A stretch of 7,223 nt of DNA from an uncultured delta proteobacterium. Its GTDB lineage: Bacteria > Myxococcota_A > Polyangia > Polyangiales > Ga0077539. The stretch lies in assembly GCA_903860995.1 (NCBI GenBank), contig CAIOSS010000888.1:1-7223 (forward strand), read 5' to 3'. The notes below the pieces were generated by a model. The model was given only the letters and a program-made list of their open reading frames with translations. It had not been told where the DNA came from and searched no databases. Positions 1-5,735 of the stretch are shown in pieces. Each line of letters starts with the position of its first letter. Position 1 is the first letter of the stretch. Made by a program: the position numbers and the translations under genes.

Positions 1-547
1 CGCCGATGGCGCCCTGGCGGAAGTCCCCGCGGATGAGCGCGACCCGCGAGAGCGCCCGCGCGCAGGCCGTCGCGAGGTCGGTCTCCGCGACGCCGAGGAG
101 GGTCACGGCGTGGAGGGTGCGGGCCGCCGACGGCCGCTCGACGGCGACGCCCGCGTGGCCCAGCGCGATGAGCGAGACGCCACCGACGCGCGCCTGCGAG
201 AAGGGCGGATAGCGCTGGAGGTGCTCGCCCTCGAGCGCCGCGCAGGCCCGGGCGAGCGCGGCCTCGCCCACGGCGCACTCGACCACTTCGGTGATGAGCC
301 CGAGCTCGTCGAAGGAGTCGCTGCCGACCCCGAGGAGCACGTCGAGCTCGTAGGTCTTCGGGAGCGCGCGCAGCTGGTGGACGGCGCGGTTCTCGTCGCC
401 GACGAGCACCGTGAGCAGCCCCTCGGCCATCGGGTCGAGGCGCCCGGCGTGGCCGAGCTTCACCCCGCGCAGGGCGGGGTCGGCCTCGCGCAAGAGGCCG
501 AGGGCCTGCGCGGCGGTGGGTCCGACGGGCTTGTCGAGGGCGAACAT
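1..547 (-). CDS. truB: TruB-type tRNA pseudouridine synthase, divergent, C-terminus cut off by window edge
   Basis: TruB isomerises uridine 55 in the T-arm of tRNA to pseudouridine in the cytoplasm. About 182 codons are visible on the minus strand, from ATG 545-547 to the window edge. Visible TruB signatures, in order, are LDKPVGPTA (residues 4-12), the catalytic loop GHAGRLDPMAEGLL (32-45) with Asp38 as the expected nucleophile, KTYEL (64-68) matching the family's K-x-Y-E strand, and a QRYPPFSQARVGG segment matching the usual Q-x-PP-x-YSA-x-K. The protein is divergent: YSAxK reads FSQAR, and the usual GTYIR motif near the visible end is replaced by RVALIRGDF. GGAG lies 9 nt before the ATG, and no in-frame start is seen just upstream. 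The gene follows the 194-residue gene by 54 bp on the same strand, suggesting co-transcription. Family membership is well supported. Whether it is the housekeeping TruB or a paralogue with another target is open, so the symbol is tentative. Confidence 0.75.
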   Translation of the reverse strand, partial: MFALDKPVGPTAAQALGLLREADPALRGVKLGHAGRLDPMAEGLLTVLVGDENRAVHQLRALPKTYELDVLLGVGSDSFDELGLITEVVECAVGEAALARACAALEGEHLQRYPPFSQARVGGVSLIALGHAGVAVERPSAARTLHAVTLLGVAETDLATACARALSRVALIRGDFRQGAIG

Positions 548-601
548 CGCGGGGTGCTCCGCCGCCGGGGATACACCCGATCGACCGGGCGCGCGGGGGC
601 G

Positions 602-1186
602 TCAGTGCTGGTCGTCGGCGACGGCGTAGCGGCCGAAGAGGTTGACGTAGCGCTCGTCGAAGCGGAGCAGGGTGATGTCGTCGAGGGGCACCCGGGTGAG
701 GGCGCCCTCGCGGGTGCCGTTGACCTGGATGTAGTGGAGCGTGGCCTCGTCGCCCTCGACCCCGGCGAGCTCGCCCAGGAAGAAGTCCGACCCTTCGGGG
801 CGCTCGCACTCGATGATCGCGTGGCGGTAGTGCGCCCGCACCGCCTCCAGGGCCGCGCGCCAAGAGCGCAGCGGGACCGGCCGCGGGGGAGGGGGCTGGT
901 CGAGGGCCCCTTCGGCGCGCAGCACCCGCTCCAAGAAGCGCTCGGCGTCGGTGGCGAGCACGGCGGTGATGTCCCGCAGGCGCATCACGGCGAAGCCGTT
1001 GACGGCGAACTCGTGGAGCGAGCGCATCAGCACGAGCTCGTCGCCGAGGGCGAGAGGGAAGCCGTTCCAGGTGGGGTGGGCGCCCGCGCGGCGCAGCACC
1101 TGGACGTTCTCTCCGCGGTCGATGGCGCCCTGGAGCGCGTCGGCGATCGCCTGCGGGTCGGCGCCCGGGTCGTGCTGGTCTGCCAT
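602..1186 (-). CDS. Protein of unknown function, 194 residues, two similar halves
   Basis: I cannot name this family with confidence. The 194-residue protein has no signal peptide or membrane segment and should be cytoplasmic. A short acidic N-terminal helix-like stretch (residues 1-27) is followed by two comparable blocks. Block 1 (about 28-90) contains G-D-E-L (48-51), VNGF (62-65) and RDIT (71-74). Block 2 (about 125-188) contains G-D-E, a second VNG and DDIT (169-172), and ends in an ERYVNLFGRY segment. Alternating hydrophobic residues around each glycine suggest two small beta-barrel (Sm-like) modules; that fold is inference. A proline-rich linker (PPPPRP) separates the blocks. ATG 1184-1186 is chosen because a TAGGGT hexamer sits 10 nt upstream. 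An alternative in-frame ATG at 1226-1228 would overlap the promoter of the divergent kinase and is less likely. The gene is the first of a probable two-gene unit with the TruB-like gene. Confidence 0.8.
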   Translation of the reverse strand: MADQHDPGADPQAIADALQGAIDRGENVQVLRRAGAHPTWNGFPLALGDELVLMRSLHEFAVNGFAVMRLRDITAVLATDAERFLERVLRAEGALDQPPPPRPVPLRSWRAALEAVRAHYRHAIIECERPEGSDFFLGELAGVEGDEATLHYIQVNGTREGALTRVPLDDITLLRFDERYVNLFGRYAVADDQH

Positions 1187-1196
1187 CGTCTCGGGC

Positions 1197-1202
1197 ACCC
1201 TA
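1197..1202 (-). promoter_or_regulatory. Putative -10 element of the 194-residue gene, possible leaderless start
   Basis: Read on the minus strand, TAGGGT ends exactly 10 nt before the ATG at 1186. A -10 box that close would place the transcription start at or within a few bases of the start codon, and no Shine-Dalgarno sequence is evident. The surrounding string GTGTAGGGT...ACG-ATG resembles the one before the lipoprotein gene at 5734-5754. No convincing -35 box is seen. Confidence 0.35.
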
Positions 1203-1222
1203 CACGAAGCCTGGTTGGGGTT

Positions 1223-1228
1223 TAGCAT
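1223..1228 (+). promoter_or_regulatory. Putative -10 element of the kinase-antiporter operon
   Basis: TAGCAT lies 9 nt before the kinase ATG at 1238, and no purine-rich ribosome binding site separates them. This is the same arrangement as at 1197-1202 (minus strand) and 5736-5741. The two divergent hexamers are only 20 bp apart in a 51-bp intergenic region, so polymerase binding to one could exclude the other. No clear -35 box is visible. Confidence 0.3.
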
Positions 1229-1237
1229 CCGCGCACG

Positions 1238-3646
1238 ATGAGCCTGGCCCAACCGCTCGCCCCCGGCACCCTTGTGGCGACGGACTATCGCGTCGAGCAG
1301 GAGATCGCCCGCGGGGGCATGGGCACCCTGTACCGCGTGACCCAGCTCTCCACGGGCGCCGACCGGGTGCTCAAGGTGATGCACGCGCGGCTGTTGCGAG
1401 ACCCGCGCGGGCGCGAGCGCTTCCTCCAGGAGGCGCGGGCGAGCGCGCGCATCGACAGCGACCACGTGGTGCAGGTGCTCGCCGCGGGCTTCGACGAGGT
1501 CGGCGTCCCGTGGATCGTGATGGAGCTTCTCCGCGGCGAGGACCTCGCCCACACCCTGAAGCGCCGCGGCGCGCTGCCGCCCTCGGAGGTGCTGGAGGTC
1601 TTCCGCCAGCTGGGGCACGCGCTCGCCGCGGCGCACCGCGCGGGGCTCATCCACCGCGACCTCAAGCCCGACAACGTCTTCCTGTGCGTGCCGCGGCGCG
1701 AGGGCGTGCCCTTCACGGTCAAGCTCCTCGACTTCGGCATCGCCAAGGCCCTCGACGAGTCCGCCGACGCGGCCGCCTCGCAGCGCCAGACCTCCGCCGT
1801 CGGCACGCCCCTCTGGATGGCCCCGGAGCAGGCGCAGCGCGGCGAGGTCACCCCCGCCACCGACGTCTGGTCCATGGGCCTGCTGGCCTTCAAGCTCCTG
1901 GTGGGGCGCTCGTACTGGCGCAGCGGCAACGCGCCCGACGCGCCCGTCGAGCGCGTGCTCCGCGAGCTCTTCGGCGAGCCCATCGACGCCGCCAGCGAGC
2001 GCGCCCGCGAGCTCGGCGCCTCGGTGCCGCCGGGCTTCGACGCGTGGTTCGCCCGCTGCGTGGCGCGCGACCCGGGGCAGCGCTTCCCCAACGCCGCCGA
2101 GGCCGTCGCAGGCCTCACCCCGGTGCTCCTCGGCCCGCAGCCTACCGCGGCCTTCTCCACCACCGACGACCCGCGACGAAGCGTCGTCCCGGCCACCATG
2201 GCCATGCACCTCGCCACCGGCGGCCCAGCCTGGCCGGCGCCCTCGCAGCAGGGCTACGCCTCGCAGCAGGGCTACGCCTCGCAGCAGGGCGCGCCCCAGG
2301 CGCTCACGCCCTCCAACCCGCCCGGATACACCCCCATGTATTCGACGCACGGCACGCCGTACCCGCAGTCGTTCACGGCGCCGCCGATCAGCCCCCCGGC
2401 GGGGTCGTCGCTGTTCGGCGCGGCGGTGGTGGGGCTGGTGCTCGGCGGGGCCATCCTGGGCGGCGCGTGGCTGGCGCTCACCCGCTACCGCGACGGCCAG
2501 GCCACGGACGGCGGCGTCGACGCCCGCGCTCTGGTGCTCCCGCCCCGCGCGGCGGACGTCCCGGCGGTGCGCCCCATCGCGGCGACGGAGCTGAGCCCGC
2601 CGGTCTCGACGGTGTCCGCGGGCTACGCCCACACCTGCGCCCGCGCCGCCAACGGCACCGTCCGCTGCTGGGGCTGGAACCAGTTCGGGCAGCTCGGCGA
2701 CGGCACCCTCACGCACCGCGCGACGCCCGGCCCCGTGCTCGGTCTCGACCGGGTGGTGGAGGTGGTGGTCGGCCACGCCCACTCGTGCGCGCGCCGCGAC
2801 GACGGCACCGTCCGCTGCTGGGGCCTCAACAGCTCCGGCCAGCTCGGGAACAACACCCGCCGCAGCAGCGGCGCCCCGGTGCAGGTGCTCGGCCTCACCG
2901 GCGCCGTGCAGCTCGCGCTCGGCGAGGGCCACACCTGCGCGCGCCTCTCCGACGCCACGCTCCGCTGCTGGGGCGACAACACCCACGGGCAGCTCGGCGA
3001 CGGCACGGCGACCACCCGCCCCTTCGCGGGCGCGGTGCCCGGGATGGCGGGCGTGGAGGAGGTCGAGGCGGGCAACCTGCACACCTGCGCGCGGCTCGCC
3101 GACACGACGGTGCGCTGCTGGGGCGCGAGCAACTTCGGGCAGGTGGGCGACGGGTACCCCGAGGCCCACTACCGCCCCGCGGTCGTGGCGGGCCTCTCGC
3201 GCGCCGCCGCGCTGGCCCTCGCGCCATACCGCAGCTGCGCCCGCCTCCAGGACGGCTCGGTGCGCTGCTGGGGGCGCAACGACACGGGCCAGCTCGGCGA
3301 CGGCACGCGCCTGAGCCGCACGACGCCGGTGCGGGTGGTGGGCCTCGCGGGCGCGCTCGACCTGGGCCTCGGGGCCTTCCACGGCTGCGCCCGGATGCTC
3401 GACCACACCCTGCGCTGCTGGGGCAGCAACGCCTTCGGTCAGCTGGGCGACGGCACCACCGTCGACCGCCCCACGCCGGTCGCCGCGCAGATCACGGGCG
3501 TGGTGTCGGTGAGCGCGGGCGAGGTGCACGCCTGCGCCCGCACCGCGGAGGGCGTGGTGCGCTGCTGGGGGGGCAACGGCTTCGGCCAGGTGGGCGACGG
3601 CGCCACGGTCAACCACGGCGTGCCCTTCGTGGTGCCGGTGCGCTAA
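1238..3646 (+). CDS. Membrane-anchored Ser/Thr protein kinase with seven extracytoplasmic RCC1-type repeats
   Basis: This Hanks-type (PknB-like) kinase of 802 residues should phosphorylate Ser/Thr on cytoplasmic targets. Kinase domain, residues about 17-295: glycine loop G26-G-M-G-T (26-30), Lys46 in VLKVM, Glu65 as probable C-helix glutamate, HRDLKPDN (139-146) with catalytic Asp141, DFG (165-167), candidate activation-loop sites T185/S186, T190 in VGTP, and APE (195-197). All catalytic residues are present, so it should be active. A Pro/Gln/Ala-rich linker follows, holding a SQQGYA tandem repeat (336 onward), then one membrane helix (392-414) and a short stalk. Residues about 456-802 form seven RCC1-like repeats, each with C-x9-C, RCWG and G-Q-(L/V)-G. 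With a cytoplasmic kinase and a single helix, the propeller must be outside, although Arg416 and Arg418 just after the helix fit the positive-inside rule poorly. The antiporter gene starts 13 bp downstream. The ligand and substrates are unknown. Confidence 0.95.
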   Translation: MSLAQPLAPGTLVATDYRVEQEIARGGMGTLYRVTQLSTGADRVLKVMHARLLRDPRGRERFLQEARASARIDSDHVVQVLAAGFDEVGVPWIVMELLRGEDLAHTLKRRGALPPSEVLEVFRQLGHALAAAHRAGLIHRDLKPDNVFLCVPRREGVPFTVKLLDFGIAKALDESADAAASQRQTSAVGTPLWMAPEQAQRGEVTPATDVWSMGLLAFKLLVGRSYWRSGNAPDAPVERVLRELFGEPIDAASERARELGASVPPGFDAWFARCVARDPGQRFPNAAEAVAGLTPVLLGPQPTAAFSTTDDPRRSVVPATMAMHLATGGPAWPAPSQQGYASQQGYASQQGAPQALTPSNPPGYTPMYSTHGTPYPQSFTAPPISPPAGSSLFGAAVVGLVLGGAILGGAWLALTRYRDGQATDGGVDARALVLPPRAADVPAVRPIAATELSPPVSTVSAGYAHTCARAANGTVRCWGWNQFGQLGDGTLTHRATPGPVLGLDRVVEVVVGHAHSCARRDDGTVRCWGLNSSGQLGNNTRRSSGAPVQVLGLTGAVQLALGEGHTCARLSDATLRCWGDNTHGQLGDGTATTRPFAGAVPGMAGVEEVEAGNLHTCARLADTTVRCWGASNFGQVGDGYPEAHYRPAVVAGLSRAAALALAPYRSCARLQDGSVRCWGRNDTGQLGDGTRLSRTTPVRVVGLAGALDLGLGAFHGCARMLDHTLRCWGSNAFGQLGDGTTVDRPTPVAAQITGVVSVSAGEVHACARTAEGVVRCWGGNGFGQVGDGATVNHGVPFVVPVR
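2243..2290 (+). repeat. In-frame 18-nt tandem repeat (2.7 units) in the kinase linker
   Basis: Two identical units of TCGCAGCAGGGCTACGCC (2243-2260 and 2261-2278) are followed by the first 12 nt of a third (2279-2290). They encode SQQGYA-SQQGYA-SQQG in the disordered linker between kinase and membrane helix. Identity at every base, including third positions, suggests recent slippage expansion, so the unit number may vary between strains. Confidence 0.9.
2603..3643 (+). repeat. Seven RCC1-type coding repeats with a 150-nt period
   Basis: The string encoding (V/L)RCWG recurs at 2661, 2811, 2961, 3111, 3261, 3411 and 3558 (positions of the Y-tract before GCTGCTGG). The spacings are 150, 150, 150, 150, 150 and 147 nt. 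Each repeat reads roughly h-x-h-x-x-G-x-x-H-x-C-A-R, eight or nine variable residues, R-C-W-G, x-N, G-Q-(L/V)-G-(D/N). Seven repeats match the seven-bladed propeller of RCC1 family proteins. The strictly constant spacing suggests amplification by unequal recombination. Confidence 0.93.
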
Positions 3647-3650
3647 CACG

Positions 3651-3654
3651 GGAG
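3651..3654 (+). promoter_or_regulatory. Ribosome binding site of the antiporter gene
   Basis: GGAG lies 5 nt before ATG 3660, in the 13-bp gap after the kinase stop codon at 3644-3646. It fixes the antiporter start and shows that this gene, unlike the kinase gene, depends on a Shine-Dalgarno contact, as expected for the second gene of an operon. Confidence 0.75.
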
Positions 3655-3659
3655 CATCG

Positions 3660-5024
3660 ATGGACGGACGCAAGGCCACCCGCGCCACCGGCGCCCTCTT
3701 CGCCGCCCCCATCGTGCTCACGCTGGTCCTCGTGGCGGTGCGCCTCGGGGGACCAGCGCCCTTCGGCGCGTCGCTGCTGCGGCTGCTCGTCGCGCTGGCG
3801 GTGGTCATCGGGGCGTCGCGCGCCCTCGGGCTGGTCTTCGCGGCGCTGCGCCAGCCGCGCGTGGTGGGCGAGATGGCCGCGGGCATCCTGCTGGGGCCGG
3901 TGCTGCTCGGGCGCGTCGCGCCGGGGCTGTCGGCGCAGCTCCTCCCGGCCGCGGTGCGGCCCTCCCTCGCCCTCGTCGCGCAGCTCAGCGTGCTGCTCTA
4001 CATGTTCCTGGTGGGCGTCGACTTCGACGCCGCGCACCTGCGCGCCCGCACCCGCGCCTCGGTCGTCATCTCCAACGCCAGCATCGCGCTGCCCTTCGCG
4101 CTGGGCTTCGTGCTCGCCCTCATCGTCCGGGATTCGGCGGGCGCCACGGCCTCGCCGCCGTGGGTGTTCGCGCTCTTCCTGGGCGTGGCCATGTCGGTCA
4201 CGGCCTTCCCGGTGCTCGCCCGCGTCGTCGAGGAGTGCAGGCTCAACGGCACCCCCCTCGGCACCCTCGCCATGACCTGCGCGGCGATCGGCGACGCCAC
4301 CGCGTGGTGCCTGCTGGCCGCCGTGGTGAGCACCGCCCTCCCCGACGCGCAGGGCATCGCCGCGGTGCTCGCGCGGCTCGCGCTCTACCTGTTCGTGTCC
4401 GTCTTGGGGATGCGCCCGTTGGCGCGCGCCCTCGCCGCGGCGTGGGAGCGGCCGCACCGGGCCTCGATGCTGGCGCTGCCGGCGACGCTCACGATGCTGG
4501 CCGGCTCGGCGTGGGCCACCGACGCGGTGGGCATCCACCCCATCTTCGGGGCCTTCGCAGCGGGGCTCGTGGTGCCGGCGGACTCACGGCTCGCGCGCGA
4601 CCTGCGCGGGGGAATGCACGCCGCGGTGGTGCTGCTGATGCCGGCCTTCTTCGCGCTGGCGGGGCTGCGGATGCGCGCCGACGCGCTGGGGGTGGGGGCC
4701 CTCGGGGCGCTGCTGCCGGTGGTGATCGCGGTGGCGACGGTGGGCAAGGTCGGCGGCAGTGCCGTCGCCGCGCGGCTGACGGGCCTCGGGTGGCGAGACG
4801 CGATCGCGCTGGGCGCGCTGATGAACACCCGCGGTCTCATGGAGCTGGTGGTGCTCCAGGTGGGGCTCGACCTGGGGATCCTCCCGGTGGGGCTGTACTC
4901 GGTGATGGTGCTGATGGCGCTGGCGACCACGCTGATGACGACGCCGGTGGTGCGCTGGCTGCTGCGGGGTCGGGGCGCGACCGCGGCGGCGGGGCCGCTC
5001 GTCGCAGTGGTTCTGACGGGTTGA
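3660..5024 (+). CDS. CPA2/CHX-type cation:proton antiporter (sodium/hydrogen exchanger family)
   Basis: This inner-membrane protein of 454 residues should exchange Na+ or K+ for H+. It is strongly hydrophobic, with roughly 12 membrane segments. Family motifs seen are QPRVVGEMAAGILLGP (65-80), LYMFLVGVDFD, the discontinuous-helix motif SVTAFPVLARVVEE, AAIGDATAW around Asp212, an HPIFGAFAAGLVVP segment, and the C-terminal MNTRGLMELVVLQ typical of CHX-like members. In many family members Asp212 is preceded by Asp or Asn (DD or ND), the pair linked to ion binding and electrogenicity; here it is Gly211-Asp212. There is no RCK/TrkA-N or universal-stress domain after the membrane part. The last four codons and the stop lie within a dispersed intergenic repeat (5010-5031), so the tail VLTG is repeat-derived. 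A 13-bp gap after the kinase and a GGAG site indicate an operon with it. Ion specificity cannot be read from sequence. Confidence 0.93.
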   Translation: MDGRKATRATGALFAAPIVLTLVLVAVRLGGPAPFGASLLRLLVALAVVIGASRALGLVFAALRQPRVVGEMAAGILLGPVLLGRVAPGLSAQLLPAAVRPSLALVAQLSVLLYMFLVGVDFDAAHLRARTRASVVISNASIALPFALGFVLALIVRDSAGATASPPWVFALFLGVAMSVTAFPVLARVVEECRLNGTPLGTLAMTCAAIGDATAWCLLAAVVSTALPDAQGIAAVLARLALYLFVSVLGMRPLARALAAAWERPHRASMLALPATLTMLAGSAWATDAVGIHPIFGAFAAGLVVPADSRLARDLRGGMHAAVVLLMPAFFALAGLRMRADALGVGALGALLPVVIAVATVGKVGGSAVAARLTGLGWRDAIALGALMNTRGLMELVVLQVGLDLGILPVGLYSVMVLMALATTLMTTPVVRWLLRGRGATAAAGPLVAVVLTG

Positions 5025-5031
5025 GCAGAGC
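5010..5031 (+). repeat. Dispersed 22-nt repeat, copy 1, forming the antiporter stop codon
   Basis: The 22 nt beginning GTTCTGACGGGTTGAGC match 7057-7078 at 21 of 22 positions. In this copy the repeat is read in frame as Val-Leu-Thr-Gly-stop and ends the antiporter gene. The second copy is non-coding, 15 nt after the lipoprotein stop. The repeat runs directly into the left arm of the 74-bp inverted repeat. Confidence 0.85.
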
Positions 5032-5286
5032 GCCCGCCCACGGCCCGCACGCTGTGCTCCCGCGTCGGGGAGAAGAACCGCAAGGGTCGCAAGGGTCGCA
5101 AGGGAGCGAGAGGCCGGGCGCGCAGCCGTTCCGACCCATCATCCCGTTTCGGAGTCCGGCATCGCTCCAATCCGTGCGCGATTCTGATGCGCCAGCGCGC
5201 TCAGGAACTCATCCTTGCGACCCTTGCGAACCTTGCGGTTCTTCTCCCCGACGCGGGAGCACAGCGTGCGAGCCGTGGGCGGGCGC
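5030..5286. repeat. 74-bp near-perfect inverted repeat around a 109-nt centre (REPIN/MITE-like)
   Basis: The left arm 5030-5103 and the reverse complement of 5213-5286 agree at 72 of 74 positions by my alignment, and similarity continues a few bases outward (GAGCAG on both sides). Each arm contains a small internal hairpin, CTCCC-GCGTCG-GGGAG (5057-5072, mirrored at 5244-5259), and a 9-nt tandem repeat at its inner end. The centre (5104-5212) holds no convincing gene. The element occupies nearly all of the 302-bp gap between the convergent antiporter and 85-residue genes. Two inverted copies of a hairpin-bearing unit resemble REP doublets or a non-autonomous mobile element. No transposase or clear target duplication is seen. 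A transcript through it could fold into a long stem and end transcription from both sides. Confidence 0.85.
5079..5104 (+). repeat. 9-nt tandem repeat CGCAAGGGT, 2.9 units
   Basis: CGCAAGGGT occurs at 5079-5087 and 5088-5096, followed by CGCAAGGG at 5097-5104. The mirror block at 5213-5238 (read in reverse) has the same period with one substitution. It forms the inner ends of the inverted-repeat arms. Confidence 0.85.
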
Positions 5287-5326
5287 CTGCTCGCCCTGGC
5301 GAAAATGCTGACAGGGAGATTCGGTG

Positions 5327-5584
5327 TCAGCCGACCAACCCCCCGTCGCGCTTGCGGACCATCTGCCTGGACGCGAGCAGGGGAGGGCCGCCATCCACGA
5401 TCGCGTTGAGCAACAGCGGCGCAGGGATCTGAAACGCAACGTCGCTTGGATAGACGGTCAACACCAACTGGTCATCGAGAGTCAGTTCAAGGCGCGCGCG
5501 ACAGACACCGCCCTCCTCGAACTCCATCACGAGTTCATATCCACGCTCCGACTCATTGCCCCGCTCCACCCGCCATTCAGCCAT
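5327..5584 (-). CDS. Protein of unknown function, 85 residues, low GC for this region
   Basis: I do not recognise this gene. The 85-residue product begins MAEWRVERG and has no signal peptide or membrane helix. It looks like several beta strands (acidic, alternating hydrophobics in YELVMEFEEGG and RLELTLDDQLVLTVYP) followed by an amphipathic segment, IPAPLLLNAIVDGG, and a basic tail. The start at 5584 is chosen because AGGGA lies 7 nt upstream; an upstream in-frame ATG at 5626 would add 14 residues and lacks such a site. GC content is about 59% (107 of 180 bases counted in 5401-5580), against about 78% in sample lines of the kinase and lipoprotein genes, so it may be acquired or under different constraint. 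It converges with the antiporter gene across the inverted repeat and diverges from the lipoprotein gene. A plus-strand ORF over the same bases is less protein-like. Confidence 0.6.
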   Translation of the reverse strand: MAEWRVERGNESERGYELVMEFEEGGVCRARLELTLDDQLVLTVYPSDVAFQIPAPLLLNAIVDGGPPLLASRQMVRKRDGGLVG

Positions 5585-5591
5585 CGTCACA

Positions 5592-5596
5592 TCCCT
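5592..5596 (-). promoter_or_regulatory. Ribosome binding site deciding the start of the 85-residue gene
   Basis: On the minus strand AGGGA is followed by seven bases (TGTGACG) and then ATG at 5584. It favours this start over the ATG at 5626. Confidence 0.55.
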
Positions 5597-5735
5597 GCTC
5601 GTGTGCCAGTCATCGGCGTGGCCCAAGAGCCTCCGTGAGCTTCCGAGAGTGCGTCAATCGGCTGCGGCGATCTCGGGCTCAGCTCATTGGCCCCTCCGCT
5701 CGCGCCCCGACCGCAGCCGCGCCTCGGCGGCTGTG

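Noticed and set aside
110..1225. Plus-strand 371-codon frame opposite the TruB-like and 194-residue genes
   Set aside because: It mirrors the real minus-strand genes. The translation is Glu/Gly/Val/Ala-rich with no recognisable motif, while the other strand shows TruB signatures.
1238..2130. Possibility that the kinase domain is a pseudokinase
   Set aside because: The glycine loop, Lys46, Glu65, HRD Asp141, Asn146, DFG Asp165 and APE are all present.
1187..3886. Minus-strand open frame continuing upstream of the 194-residue gene across the whole kinase (1094 codons in all)
   Set aside because: It is antisense to a kinase with complete motifs. Its composition (His/Arg/Ala/Gly-rich, low complexity) is what GC-biased third positions produce. 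Only the last 194 codons look like a protein.
1510..4275. Plus-strand 921-codon frame overlapping kinase and antiporter
   Set aside because: It is out of frame with two clear families, and the translation is Arg/Ala/Pro-rich with repeated LGxQxLRPAR-like echoes of the RCC1 repeats.
5079..5238. Possible CRISPR array from the CGCAAGGGT blocks
   Set aside because: The units are 9 nt, directly abutting and without spacers, and there are no cas genes. They are simple tandem repeats in an inverted element.
5187..5432. Short plus-strand ORFs running through the right arm of the inverted repeat
   Set aside because: They are translated repeat sequence and end inside the 85-residue gene, with no ribosome binding site or protein-like pattern.
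5324..5638. Plus-strand 104-codon frame over the 85-residue gene
   Set aside because: The minus strand has a good ribosome binding site and strand-like hydrophobic patterning. The plus-strand product is His/Arg/Pro-rich with no clear start signal.
5652..5657. TTGACG on the minus strand as a -35 box for the 85-residue gene
   Set aside because: No -10-like hexamer lies 15-19 nt downstream; the expected position reads GGAGGC.
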